This document shows, piece after piece, positions 49,974 to 58,263 of a stretch of DNA of 64,000 bases. Position 1 is the stretch's first letter; every line of letters starts with the position of its first letter. Under the pieces are notes generated by a model that worked only from the letters and a program-made list of their open reading frames with translations, was not told the DNA's origin and ran no database searches. Source of the DNA: Myxococcus stipitatus (GTDB taxonomy: Bacteria; Myxococcota; Myxococcia; Myxococcales; Myxococcaceae); the NCBI RefSeq assembly GCF_021412625.1, contig NZ_JAKCFI010000020.1, positions 1 to 64,000 of the forward strand, given 5' to 3'. The position numbers and the translations under genes are program-made.

Positions 49974-50002
49974 TTGACACCCCTCCCCCCTCCTTCTACG
50001 CT
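49974..50002 (+). promoter_or_regulatory. sigma-70-type promoter before the gene at 50011
   Basis: A consensus TTGACA (49974-49979), 17-base spacer and TACGCT (49997-50002). It would start transcription around 50008-50010, just before the ATG at 50011, so either that transcript is leaderless or translation starts at GTG 50032 or ATG 50041. Confidence 0.5.
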
Positions 50003-50010
50003 TTGAGTCA

Positions 50011-50610
50011 ATGCGATGGGCCGGGAAAGCCGTGAGGCGTATGCACACCGTCGGGATGTTCGCCCTGGTGGTCGCCGCGAAGGTCGCCCTCGCGCAGGCT
50101 CCGGCGCCCGCGCCAGCGCCGCCTCGCGCGCCCGCGGCCGCCGCGCCCCTGGAGAAGGCCAGCGAGGTGCCGGATCCGCAGAAGCTCGAGCGCAGCAACC
50201 AGGCGCTGGGGACCATGCGTGAGGTGCTCCGTCAGGTGCTGGGCAAGGTGGAGGAGGCCCGGCGCACCAAGGACGTGGTGAAGCTCAACTGCGCCAACGA
50301 GAAGCTCACGCAGATCAAGGGCCTGTTGCGCATCTCCGAGCAGGCGGACGTCTCGCTCCAGGAGGCCATCACCCGGCGCGAGGTCTCCTCCAGCGAACAC
50401 GAATTCACCAAGGTGATGATCGCCCGGCAGAAGGTGGGCCAGCTGCGCTCGGAGGCCGAGGAGTGTATCGGCCAGCTCGCCTTCCGCACGGATGAGAACC
50501 TCTTCGTGGAGGTCGAGGAGCCGGAGAACCTGCCGGGGGGAGACCCCACCCGGCCTCCGCCTCCCACGGACGTCATCGTCCGGCCGCCCGCCGCCAGCCC
50601 CATCGAGTAG
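50011..50610 (+). CDS. secreted helical/coiled-coil protein
   Basis: 199 residues from ATG 50011; starts at GTG 50032 or ATG 50041 (GAGG seven bases upstream) are also possible given the promoter position. Signal peptide MFALVVAAKVALAQA, Ala/Pro spacer, then a helical region (KLERSNQALGTMREVLRQVLGKVEEARR) with one conserved-looking Cys pair (LNCANEKL and EECIGQL). The C-terminus is Pro-rich. I do not recognise a family. It has its own promoter-like box after the Glt-like block and lies just upstream of the polysaccharide translocon genes. Confidence 0.7.
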   Translation: MRWAGKAVRRMHTVGMFALVVAAKVALAQAPAPAPAPPRAPAAAAPLEKASEVPDPQKLERSNQALGTMREVLRQVLGKVEEARRTKDVVKLNCANEKLTQIKGLLRISEQADVSLQEAITRREVSSSEHEFTKVMIARQKVGQLRSEAEECIGQLAFRTDENLFVEVEEPENLPGGDPTRPPPPTDVIVRPPAASPIE

Positions 50611-50761
50611 CCCGCGTGTGCCCTCCGGCCCATCGGGCGAGTCTCCGAGTCGCACCGAACATTTCTTCAGCCCCCGAAAACTCGCGTGTTATGACGCCCG
50701 GGGCTGCCCGCGGGAAAGGTAGGAGTGGGCCCCCCTTCGTCCGGGGAAGCCGCTACGAGCC

Positions 50762-52027
50762 ATGACGCCGAGAGGGACATTCTGGGGGATGGGGTGCGCG
50801 CTGGCGCTGATGGCGCTCGGCGGCGAAGCCTCGGCCCAGGGCGCCCTCGCGGCGCCAGCCACCGGCGGCAACGGCTTCAAGGTCGGCAACGGACGGCTGC
50901 ACCCGTACTTCGAGCTGGAAACGCGCCTGGACAGCGGCGTGGGCTACTTCGGCCTGGAGGGCGCGCAGCAGCAGCCGGACGGCAGCGCGCCGGACCTGTC
51001 GGGTGAGCTGGCCATGCACTTCCGGCCAGGCTTCCGGCTGGACATCCCGTCGCCCCGGCTGGCCTTCAATCTGAACGCCAACCTGGACTACGTGCTCTAC
51101 ACGGAGCTGATGACCCCGGGCTCCGACAAGGCGTCGCACCTGGAGGGCGCGGCGGACCTGCTGGCGCGCATCAACCCGGAGGCGCCGCTGTCGCTGGAGC
51201 TGTCGGACCAGTTCGCGCGCTCGGACCGCACGCGCTCGGCGGCGGTGGGCGCGGGCGTGCTCAGCCTCTACAACGAGGCGCGGGCGCGGATGCCGTGGCG
51301 GCCCGGTGGCGGCGCGGTGGAGCTGACGCCGGGCGTGGCCTACGCGGTGGAGCTCTTCCAGGAGCTGGGCGCGGCCCAGCCGGTGGGCTGCGTCGACGAC
51401 GTGTGCGAGGCCCTGGCCGCGGACCGCTTCGACTACGGCAACCTGCACGTGGGGCTGGAGGGCCGCTGGCGCTTCCTGCCCAAGACGGCGCTGGTGGTGG
51501 ACACCGGCGTGGACGTTCGCAGCTACTTCAACGACGGCGGTCCAGACGCCACGCTGCTGCGCGCCATGGTGGGCGTGGCGGGCCTCATCTCCCCCAAGGT
51601 GGCGGTGACGGCGAAGGCGGGCTGGGGCCACAACTTCGGCGACACCGGGGGCGGCACGCTCATCGCGCAGCTGGAGGGCACGTACATGTACAGCCCCATG
51701 CTGACGCTCAAGGGCGGCTACCTGCGCCGGCTGGAGCCGGTGGCGGCATACGGCCTGTTCCGCGACGACCGCGGCTACGCCGAGGCGCGCGCGCTGTGGG
51801 GTGGCAAGCTGACGGTGAAGCTCGCGGGCGCGGTGGACTTCCTGAGCTTCGCGGGGACGCGCTCGGACACGGTGGTGACGGTGGACGCGGGCCCCGAGTA
51901 CCAGTTCCGTCCCTGGCTCACCGGCTCGGCCGGCTACATGCTGAGCACGCGTTCCTCGTCGGTGGACGGCGGTGGCCTCAACTACACGCGTCACGAGGGG
52001 TATGCTCGCCTCGCCGTGACGTACTGA
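50762..52027 (+). CDS. wzpB: outer-membrane beta-barrel, WzpB-like polysaccharide translocon part
   Basis: 421 residues from ATG 50762. Signal peptide GCALALMALGGEASAQ. The mature protein is a run of amphipathic strands (LHPYFELETRLDSGVGYF, LAFNLNANLDYVLYT, LEGRWRFLPKTALVVDTGVDVRSYF, MLTLKGGYLRRLEPVAAYGL) ending in YARLAVTY, a C-terminal aromatic beta-signal. That pattern suits a barrel of about 18 strands. In M. xanthus a beta-barrel protein named WzpB is encoded next to WzaB and forms the outer-membrane pore, since the OPX protein there is too short to cross the membrane. Position directly before the OPX gene supports this. The naming is by synteny and architecture, not by alignment. Confidence 0.75.
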   Translation: MTPRGTFWGMGCALALMALGGEASAQGALAAPATGGNGFKVGNGRLHPYFELETRLDSGVGYFGLEGAQQQPDGSAPDLSGELAMHFRPGFRLDIPSPRLAFNLNANLDYVLYTELMTPGSDKASHLEGAADLLARINPEAPLSLELSDQFARSDRTRSAAVGAGVLSLYNEARARMPWRPGGGAVELTPGVAYAVELFQELGAAQPVGCVDDVCEALAADRFDYGNLHVGLEGRWRFLPKTALVVDTGVDVRSYFNDGGPDATLLRAMVGVAGLISPKVAVTAKAGWGHNFGDTGGGTLIAQLEGTYMYSPMLTLKGGYLRRLEPVAAYGLFRDDRGYAEARALWGGKLTVKLAGAVDFLSFAGTRSDTVVTVDAGPEYQFRPWLTGSAGYMLSTRSSSVDGGGLNYTRHEGYARLAVTY

Positions 52028-52070
52028 GCCCGCCGTCGTGCCGGGCCCCTTCCCCGAGCCCGCTCCCCGG

Positions 52071-52685
52071 ATGAGAACCTCCCGCCTCCTGTGCCTGGTC
52101 GCCCTGTCGGGCGCGTTGAGCGCGTGCTTCGGCTCCGCGCAGCGTCCCCCGCCCCCCTCCCCCACCCCGGCCTCCGAGGCCGGCGAAGCGCACTCGGGCG
52201 GCGGCACCCTGGGCCCCGGCGACGTGGTGGAGGTGCGCGTCTTCCAGGAGCCCGAGCACTCCGGCACCTGGCGCCTGTCCCCCGAGGGCACCATCGACTA
52301 TCCGCTGTGCGGCAAGGTGCCGCTGCGGGGCAAGACGCCCAGCACCGCCGCGGACGCGCTGCGCGACTGCCTGGGGCGCTACGTGCGCCGGCCCGAGGTG
52401 TCGGTGCTCATCCGCGAGTACAACTCGCAGAAGATCTTCGTCTTCGGCGAGGTGCAGAAGCCGGGCACCTTCCCGGTGGACGGGGAGATGTCCATCGTCC
52501 AGGCGATTACGCTCGCGGGCGGCTTCACCAAGGTGGCGGCGAAGAACAACACGCTGGTGACGCGCGTGGTGAACGGGCAGGAGCGCAAGATTCGCGTGCC
52601 CGTGGAGGACATCGGCGTGGGGCGGGAGAAGAACTTCATGCTCCAGCCCGGCGACATCGTCTTCGTGCCGGAGAGCTTCTTCTAG
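52071..52685 (+). CDS. wzaB: short OPX (polysaccharide export) lipoprotein, WzaB-like
   Basis: 204 residues from ATG 52071 (an in-frame GTG at 52038 is less likely). Lipoprotein signal LLCLVALSGALSAC. The mature part is the PES domain (LGPGDVVEVRVFQEPEHSGTWRLSPEGTIDYP, with KVPLRGKT) and one SLBB domain (KIFVFGEVQKPGTFPV, SIVQAITLAGGFTKVAAKN), ending FMLQPGDIVFVPE. There is no C-terminal amphipathic helix to span the outer membrane, so a partner pore is needed; the beta-barrel gene lies 43 bases upstream. In M. xanthus WzaB serves the biosurfactant polysaccharide pathway. As I recall it lies ten locus numbers from mglA (MXAN_1915 vs MXAN_1925), and here it is also the tenth gene after mglA. 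Confidence 0.85.
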   Translation: MRTSRLLCLVALSGALSACFGSAQRPPPPSPTPASEAGEAHSGGGTLGPGDVVEVRVFQEPEHSGTWRLSPEGTIDYPLCGKVPLRGKTPSTAADALRDCLGRYVRRPEVSVLIREYNSQKIFVFGEVQKPGTFPVDGEMSIVQAITLAGGFTKVAAKNNTLVTRVVNGQERKIRVPVEDIGVGREKNFMLQPGDIVFVPESFF

Positions 52686-52737
52686 GCCCCCACGGGCCTC
52701 GCGCGTCACTCCCGCGAGGCCCGCGCGGACGGGCCGC

Positions 52738-53061
52738 CTACTGCAGGTCGCAGCCGGGGATGCAGTCGTTCACGTTGATGAGCGTGCGCGTGTACGTCAG
52801 GTTCGACTGACAACCGGCATACAACGTCGCGGGCTGGGCCTGGATGCGCGAGGCGCCGCACCGCACGACACAGGCCCGGATGTTCTCGTACCAGTAGACC
52901 AGGTCGTTGTTCGGGCAGTTGGGCGGAATGCCGATGCCCTGCTCCGTGCTCGCCACCTCGTCCGTCTCCGGCAGGGGGGCCTCGGACTCGGCGCCACCGC
53001 AGGCCGTCAGGAACAGGCTGGACATCGCAACCAGGGACACCGCGAAACGCTTGGCGCTCAT
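52738..53061 (-). CDS. small Cys-rich lipoprotein
   Basis: 107 residues from ATG 53061, behind AAGGAG. Signal ends in SLFLTAC. The mature part has paired cysteines (PPNCPNNDLVYWYENIRACVVRC ... AGCQSNLTYTRTL ... DCIPGCDLQ), so probably disulfide-bonded. It is convergent with the OPX gene and shares nothing with it. No function recognised; many small lipoproteins of this type occur in myxobacteria. Confidence 0.65.
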   Translation of the reverse strand: MSAKRFAVSLVAMSSLFLTACGGAESEAPLPETDEVASTEQGIGIPPNCPNNDLVYWYENIRACVVRCGASRIQAQPATLYAGCQSNLTYTRTLINVNDCIPGCDLQ

Positions 53062-53190
53062 GTGGACTCCTTCGAGAGGGAGGAAAGGCTGAATCATGCA
53101 TCACCCTGCTCTCCCAGCGAAGCCAGCCCAGTGAGAAGTCTCACATTTCCGTCACGACGGATTTTGAAGGAACGGCAACCCGTGACGCAC

Positions 53191-54018
53191 TCAGGCGCGC
53201 GGCGTCCAGCCCATCGCGTCGATGAAATGTTTCGCCTCGGAGAGGAGCGTGGGGGCGAGCGCGGGCGCGGAGGCGATGACGTCGCCACGCAGGACGCTGA
53301 AGGGCGCGCCGGTGACGTGGCGGACGACGCCACCGGCCTCTTCCACCAGCAGGGAGCCCGCGGCGATGTCCCAGGGCTTGAGGCCGAACTCGAAGAAGCC
53401 GTCGAAGCGGCCGGCGGCGACGTACGCCAGGTCCATGGCGGCGCTGCCGGTGCGGCGCATGCCCTGGGCGCGCAGGACGAAGCGGGTGAACAGGCCGACG
53501 GGGCCCTCGGGGCGCTCGCGCACGTCGTAGGGGAAGCCGGTGCACAGGAGCGCCGCGTCCAGCGAGGCCACGGCGCTGGCGCGCAGCGGGCGGCCGTTGA
53601 GGGTGGCGCCCTCCCCTCGCGCGGCGGAGAACAGCTCGTCGAGCATCGGGTCGTAGACGGCGCCGGCGACGACGCCGTGGGGGCCCTCCACGGCGACGCT
53701 GACGCAGAAGTGGGGCACGCGGTGGGCGTAGTTGGTGGTGCCGTCGAGCGGGTCCACCAGCCAGCGCCAGCCGTCCGAGCCTGCGCTGGCGCCGCTCTCC
53801 TCCGCGAGGATGGCGTGGGTGGGGTGGCGTGCGCGGAGGAAGGCGAGCAGCGCTTCTTCGGACGCGCGGTCCGCGTCGGTGACCAGGTCGATGCCGCCCT
53901 TGAGCTCGATGGTGCGCTCGCCCAGGAAGCGCTCGGAGAGGATGCGTCCGGCGAGGCGGGCGCCCTCCTCCGCGGTGCGGCGCAGGGCGGCGGGCGTCTC
54001 GGGGGCAGCGGGGGCCAT
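53191..54018 (-). CDS. inositol monophosphatase family protein
   Basis: 275 residues from ATG 54018 behind GAGGAG; the open frame extends further upstream but overlaps the neighbour. Magnesium-dependent sugar-phosphate phosphatase fold: motif 1 DPLDGTTNYAH and motif 2 WDIAAGSLLVEEAGG, plus the Glu in AEESG. SuhB-like. Substrate could be inositol monophosphate or a sugar phosphate or 3'-phosphoadenosine-type molecule; sequence alone cannot decide. It is last in the LdcA-Mpl unit, 14 bases after the TlpA-like gene. Confidence 0.87.
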   Translation of the reverse strand: MAPAAPETPAALRRTAEEGARLAGRILSERFLGERTIELKGGIDLVTDADRASEEALLAFLRARHPTHAILAEESGASAGSDGWRWLVDPLDGTTNYAHRVPHFCVSVAVEGPHGVVAGAVYDPMLDELFSAARGEGATLNGRPLRASAVASLDAALLCTGFPYDVRERPEGPVGLFTRFVLRAQGMRRTGSAAMDLAYVAAGRFDGFFEFGLKPWDIAAGSLLVEEAGGVVRHVTGAPFSVLRGDVIASAPALAPTLLSEAKHFIDAMGWTPRA

Positions 54019-54032
54019 TCGCGTCTCCTCGG

Positions 54033-54590
54033 CTAGGGGGCGGGCTCGGCCAGCAGGCTCTCGATTTCCGACTGGTACTTGGTGAGGAACTCCTCCGCGA
54101 AGCCCTCGTGGAAGTACCGGACCACGCCCCTCCGGTCGATGATGTACGTCGTGGGCATCCCGCGCACCTTGAGCGTGCGCTCGGCCACGCGGGCGTTCTC
54201 GTCGAGGAGGACGGGCAGCGACACCTTCACCTCCTCGAGGAACGGGGCGATGGCGCGCGGATCCTCGTCCACGTTGAGCGCGTAGACCTTCAGGCCCCGG
54301 GACGCGTACTCGCGGGCGAGGTTCTCGTACATGGGCAGCGCGTCCCGGCATGGCTCACACCAGGTGGCCCAGACGTCGAGCAGCACCACGTTGCCCCGGT
54401 CGCTCTGGAGGTCGTACGTCCCCCCGGACGGGTAGCGCTTCACCTGGAAGACGAGCGGCGCGGGCGAGCCGTTCGTCTGCCCGTCCTCGCCGGTTCCGCC
54501 CGGCAGGGTGGGCGTCAGGGAGGGCATCGCGTTGCGGGCACAGGCGGAGAGCGACAGGGCGGCGAGGGCGGCGAGGAGGGGCAGGCGCAT
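54033..54590 (-). CDS. TlpA/ResA-like thiol-disulfide lipoprotein
   Basis: 185 residues. Lipoprotein signal LAALAALSLSAC. Thioredoxin fold with the redox motif ATWCEPCRD and the cis-Pro loop RGMPTTYIID. Usually such envelope thioredoxins reduce substrate proteins (for example cytochrome c apoproteins), but partners cannot be read here. One base separates it from the mpl stop. Confidence 0.9.
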   Translation of the reverse strand: MRLPLLAALAALSLSACARNAMPSLTPTLPGGTGEDGQTNGSPAPLVFQVKRYPSGGTYDLQSDRGNVVLLDVWATWCEPCRDALPMYENLAREYASRGLKVYALNVDEDPRAIAPFLEEVKVSLPVLLDENARVAERTLKVRGMPTTYIIDRRGVVRYFHEGFAEEFLTKYQSEIESLLAEPAP

Positions 54591-54591
54591 G

Positions 54592-56064
54592 TCAGGCAGT
54601 CTCCCCTGCCCGGGCCTTCAGGGCCACGAGCAGCTTGTCGATGAAGCCACCGAAGGCGCCGTTGCTCATGACGAGCAGCACGTCACCGGGGCGGGACTCG
54701 CGGGACACCAGGTCGACCAGGGCCTGCACGTCGGTGGAGCCCTCGGCGGCGATGCCCTGGGCCTGGAGGTCGCGCACCAGGCGAGGCACGTCCAGCTCCT
54801 CGCCCACGGGCACCTTGTCGTGGCGCTCGGGCACCTTGAGGCTGGCGCGGGCGGCGCCGGTGAACGAGTGCGCGTACTCCTCCTGGTGGATGTTGCGGCG
54901 GCTGGTGTTGGAGCGGGGCTCGAAGATGGCCCACAGGCGGCGCTGGGGGTAGCGGCGGTGGATGGCGGAGATGGTCTCCCGCACGGCCGTGGGGTGGTGG
55001 GCGAAGTCGTCCACCACGAGGATGCCGCAGGGCTCGCCCCGGGGCTCCTGCCGGCGCTTCACGCCGCGGAACGAGGCCAGGCCCTGGGCGATTTCGTCGA
55101 AGGACAGGCCCAGGCCGCGCGAGGCGGCGATGACGCCCAGCGCGTTCTCCACGTTGTGCGCGCCGCCCATGGGCAGCGTCACGGTGCCGAGCACCTGGCC
55201 GCGCTCGACGACGCCGAAGCGCGCGCCGTCGGGGCCGTAGGAGACGTCGCGCGGGGTGTAGTCGGCGTCCGCGCCCTCCTTCGCGACGTAGGTGACGACG
55301 CGGCCCTGGCAGCCCTCGCGGGAGAGCTTCACGGCGTTGGGGTACGCGGCGCAGACGACGAGCTGGCCGTCGGTGGGGATGAGGCGGACGAACTTCTCGA
55401 ACGTCGCCTCGTAGTGCGGCAGGTCGCGGAAGATGTCGGCGTGGTCGAACTCCACGCTGGTGAGGATGGCTGTGCGCGGGCGGTAGTGGAGGAACTTGGA
55501 GCCCTTGTCCCAGTAGGCGGTGTCGTACTCGTCGCCCTCGACGACGAAGTGCGGGCCCTTGCCCACGCGGTAGTTGCCCGCGTAGTTCTGCGTGACGCCT
55601 CCCACGAGGAAGGACGGGTCCTTGCCGGCCTCGACGAGCACGTGGGCCATGAGCGAGGACGTGGTCGTCTTGCCGTGGGTGCCGGCGACGACGACCGAGT
55701 GCGACTTCGCGAGGAAGAGCGAGCCCAGCGCGGCGGGGAAGCTCATCTGCGGGAGGCGGCGCTCTCGGACGGCGGTGGCCTCGGGGTTCACCCGGCGGAT
55801 GACGTTGCCGATGATGACGAGGTCGGGCTTCGCGGCGTCCAGGTTCTCCGGGCGGTAGGGCGAGGCGGCGGGGATGCCCCACGCGCGGAGCATGTCGCTC
55901 ATGGGCGGGTAGACGTTCTCGTCGCTGCCGGTGACCTCGTAGCCCGCGGCCTTGAGCATGCCGGCGAACGAGCCCATGCCGGTGCCGGCCACGCCCACCA
56001 GGTGGATGCGGCGGACGCTGCCGGGTTCGAGGGTTTCGAGGACGTTACCGTTGTCGTCAGGCAT
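54592..56064 (-). CDS. mpl: Mpl, murein tripeptide ligase
   Basis: 490 residues. Mpl joins UDP-MurNAc to recovered L-Ala-gamma-D-Glu-meso-DAP in peptidoglycan recycling in the cytosol. Mur-ligase features: GVAGTGMGSFAGML near the N-terminus, ATP-binding GTHGKTTTSS, carbamoylated-Lys/DNA region (EGDEYDTAYWDKGSK, typical of Mpl rather than MurC), SVEFDHADIFRD, and FAHHPTAVRETI. Full length. The stop of the serine hydrolase gene overlaps its start by 8 bases. Confidence 0.93.
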   Translation of the reverse strand: MPDDNGNVLETLEPGSVRRIHLVGVAGTGMGSFAGMLKAAGYEVTGSDENVYPPMSDMLRAWGIPAASPYRPENLDAAKPDLVIIGNVIRRVNPEATAVRERRLPQMSFPAALGSLFLAKSHSVVVAGTHGKTTTSSLMAHVLVEAGKDPSFLVGGVTQNYAGNYRVGKGPHFVVEGDEYDTAYWDKGSKFLHYRPRTAILTSVEFDHADIFRDLPHYEATFEKFVRLIPTDGQLVVCAAYPNAVKLSREGCQGRVVTYVAKEGADADYTPRDVSYGPDGARFGVVERGQVLGTVTLPMGGAHNVENALGVIAASRGLGLSFDEIAQGLASFRGVKRRQEPRGEPCGILVVDDFAHHPTAVRETISAIHRRYPQRRLWAIFEPRSNTSRRNIHQEEYAHSFTGAARASLKVPERHDKVPVGEELDVPRLVRDLQAQGIAAEGSTDVQALVDLVSRESRPGDVLLVMSNGAFGGFIDKLLVALKARAGETA

Positions 56065-57250
56065 GCGGTCCCTGCTGGGTGGAAGTGAGGCCGAGCGCCT
56101 CCACGACGAAGTCGTGGAACACGGGTCGGAAGTCGCGGATGCGCAGCTCCTGGCGACCGTTGGCCACGCGGTTGGTGACGAGCACCACCACGAGCGAGCG
56201 GCGCAGGTCGATCCAGAGGCTGGTGCCGGTGAAGCCCAGGTGGCCCACGGCGCCCGGCGGCGTGTCGCCGATGAAGCGGCCGGCGCTGGAGACGCCCTTG
56301 GAGGGCGAGTCGAAGCCCATGGAGCGGGTGCTGCCGGGGACGAGCGGGTCGGTGGCGAGCGCGCGGTACCAGAGGGGCGCGGGGGCGAGCACGGCGCTGG
56401 AGCCGGTGCAGTCGGCGAGCACGGCCTGGCCGAAGCGGGCCACGTCCACGGCGGTGCCGAAGAGACCCGCGTGTCCGGCGACGCCGTCCATCACCCAGGC
56501 GTTGTCGTCGTCGACCTCGCCGGGGCGCGTGGGGGCGGAGGGCACGTCCTTCCACAAGCCCTCCTGCCCGGGGGCGGGCTCGCGCGGGCGGGTGGCGCCG
56601 GTGGGGGCGGTGGTGCCGTCGATGGGGAAGTCGGTGAGGCGGTGGAAGCGGGCGGAGAGACCGAGCGGCTCGGCGATGTGGCGCGAGAAGAGCGTGTCGA
56701 GCGGGGCGCCGGCGGCGCGCGCGAGGATTTCGCCGAGCAGGATGAAGCCCACGTCGCTGTACGCGGAGACCGTGCGAGGGGCGGCGGCGAGCGGCGTGGT
56801 GGCGGCGGCCTGGAGAACCTCGTCGCGGACGCGGGCGCGCAGGGCGGCGGGGCAGTCCGCGTCGAGCAGGGTCGGGTGCGCGGTGAGGGCCTGGGCGAAG
56901 AAGGGGACGAAGGGGGGCAGGCCGGAGCGGTGGTAGAGCAGGTCCGCGACGGTGACGCCGGCGTCGCCCACGGGGGTGCCGGGGAAGTAGCGGGACACGA
57001 GCGTGTCCGGGCCGACCTTGCCCTCGGTCCAGAGGCGGACGAACAGGGCGGTGGTGGAGAGCACCTTGGTAACGGAGGCGAGGTCGAAGCGGGTGTCGCC
57101 GGAGGCCTTGCCCGCGACGCCGCCGAAGACCTGGACGCCCCGGTGGAGGACGACGGCCTGGGCGGCGGGGAAGACGCCGATGCCCACGGCCTCGTCGAGG
57201 AGCGTCTGGAGGACGGCGATGGGGTGCTTCTCGGGGGGGGCGCTGCTCAT
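56057..57250 (-). CDS. serine hydrolase, class C beta-lactamase / esterase fold
   Basis: 397 residues from ATG 57250. Penicillin-binding-like hydrolase: SxxK as SVTKVLST, a YSD motif (SAYSDVGFILLGEIL) in place of YxN, and HLGFTGTSL near the C-terminus in the KTG-like position. No signal peptide is obvious, so it is likely cytosolic, which fits the processing of muropeptides or an esterase role rather than beta-lactam resistance. It overlaps ldcA (ATGA) and mpl. Confidence 0.82.
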   Translation of the reverse strand: MSSAPPEKHPIAVLQTLLDEAVGIGVFPAAQAVVLHRGVQVFGGVAGKASGDTRFDLASVTKVLSTTALFVRLWTEGKVGPDTLVSRYFPGTPVGDAGVTVADLLYHRSGLPPFVPFFAQALTAHPTLLDADCPAALRARVRDEVLQAAATTPLAAAPRTVSAYSDVGFILLGEILARAAGAPLDTLFSRHIAEPLGLSARFHRLTDFPIDGTTAPTGATRPREPAPGQEGLWKDVPSAPTRPGEVDDDNAWVMDGVAGHAGLFGTAVDVARFGQAVLADCTGSSAVLAPAPLWYRALATDPLVPGSTRSMGFDSPSKGVSSAGRFIGDTPPGAVGHLGFTGTSLWIDLRRSLVVVLVTNRVANGRQELRIRDFRPVFHDFVVEALGLTSTQQGPHA

Positions 57251-58143
57251 GCGCGCACGGCTCCTTCGAGGAACGTGAGGCGGGCCGCGTCGGCGTCGAG
57301 GCGGACGTGGGTGCCGAGGGCGACGGGGAAGTTGAGGTCGCCGTGGCCGATGGGGAAGCCCGCCGCGCACGGCAGGCCCTCCTCGCGGGCGAGGTCGCGG
57401 AGCACGTCGGCGCTGGAGTAGTCGGCGCCCTTCTCCTCGCAGGAGGTGAAGTCGCCCAGGACGATGCCGCGCACGCGCGAGAAGACCCCCGCCAGGCGCA
57501 GGTGCGTCCACATGCGGTCGATTCGGTAGGGGCGCTCGGTGACGTCCTCGAGGAGGAGCACGGCCCCGTCGAGCGGCGGCAGGTACGGCGTGCCGAGCAG
57601 GCGGGAGAAGACGGAGAGGTTGCCGCCCAGGAGGACACCCTCGGCGGTGCCGGGAACGTAGGTGGCGGTGCCCGTCAGCGGTGGAGGGGCCTCTGGGGAC
57701 TCGAGGAGGCGGAAGAAGGCGTCGCGGACGGCCTGGGGCTGCTTCCCGAGCTGGGTGATGACGGGACCGTGGATGGAGACGCGGCCGAGGGCCTGGAGGG
57801 CGGCGTGGACGGAGGTGAGGTCGGAGAAGCCGGTGAAGAGGGGGGCGGCGTCGGCGAGGGGGAGCCGAGGCAGGAGGCGCGCGCTGCCGTAGCCGCCGCG
57901 GGCGCAGAAGATGGCGCGGGCGTTGGGGTCGAGGAGGGCGTGGGAGAGCTCCTCGGCGCGGCGCGTGTCCTCGCCCGCGAGGTAGCGGTGGGCGGCGTAG
58001 AGGTCGGGGCGGAGGATGGGGGCGTAGCGCTCGGCGAGGACGGCGAGGCCCACCTCGAAGGTGGGGCGGTCGAACGGTCCTGCGGGGGCGACGACGTGGA
58101 CGGGGTCCCGGGGACGCAGCGGGAGGGGCTTGAGCCAACGCAC
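57247..58143 (-). CDS. ldcA: LD-carboxypeptidase (LdcA, family S66)
   Basis: 298 residues from GTG 58143, the family length; the open frame reaches back 96 bases more. LdcA cuts the L,D bond between DAP and the terminal D-Ala of recycled tetrapeptides in the cytosol. Family marks: HVVAPAGPFD, ARGGYGSARLL, and the likely nucleophile Ser in GFSDLTSVH, then VLLGGNLSV, LLLEDVTE (Glu) and PIGHGDLNFPV (His). It overlaps the serine hydrolase gene as ATGA. Confidence 0.9.
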   Translation of the reverse strand: MRWLKPLPLRPRDPVHVVAPAGPFDRPTFEVGLAVLAERYAPILRPDLYAAHRYLAGEDTRRAEELSHALLDPNARAIFCARGGYGSARLLPRLPLADAAPLFTGFSDLTSVHAALQALGRVSIHGPVITQLGKQPQAVRDAFFRLLESPEAPPPLTGTATYVPGTAEGVLLGGNLSVFSRLLGTPYLPPLDGAVLLLEDVTERPYRIDRMWTHLRLAGVFSRVRGIVLGDFTSCEEKGADYSSADVLRDLAREEGLPCAAGFPIGHGDLNFPVALGTHVRLDADAARLTFLEGAVRA

Positions 58144-58263
58144 GGGCGCTTCATAGCACCGGGGGCTCGGGGGGTAGCGCGATTCGAGACAGTGGGGCGG
58201 CGGAAGCGTTGAGTCCCCGGTCCGTCGGGACGAGGACACTGCGACCGCCCGCCGCCCCCTCCC

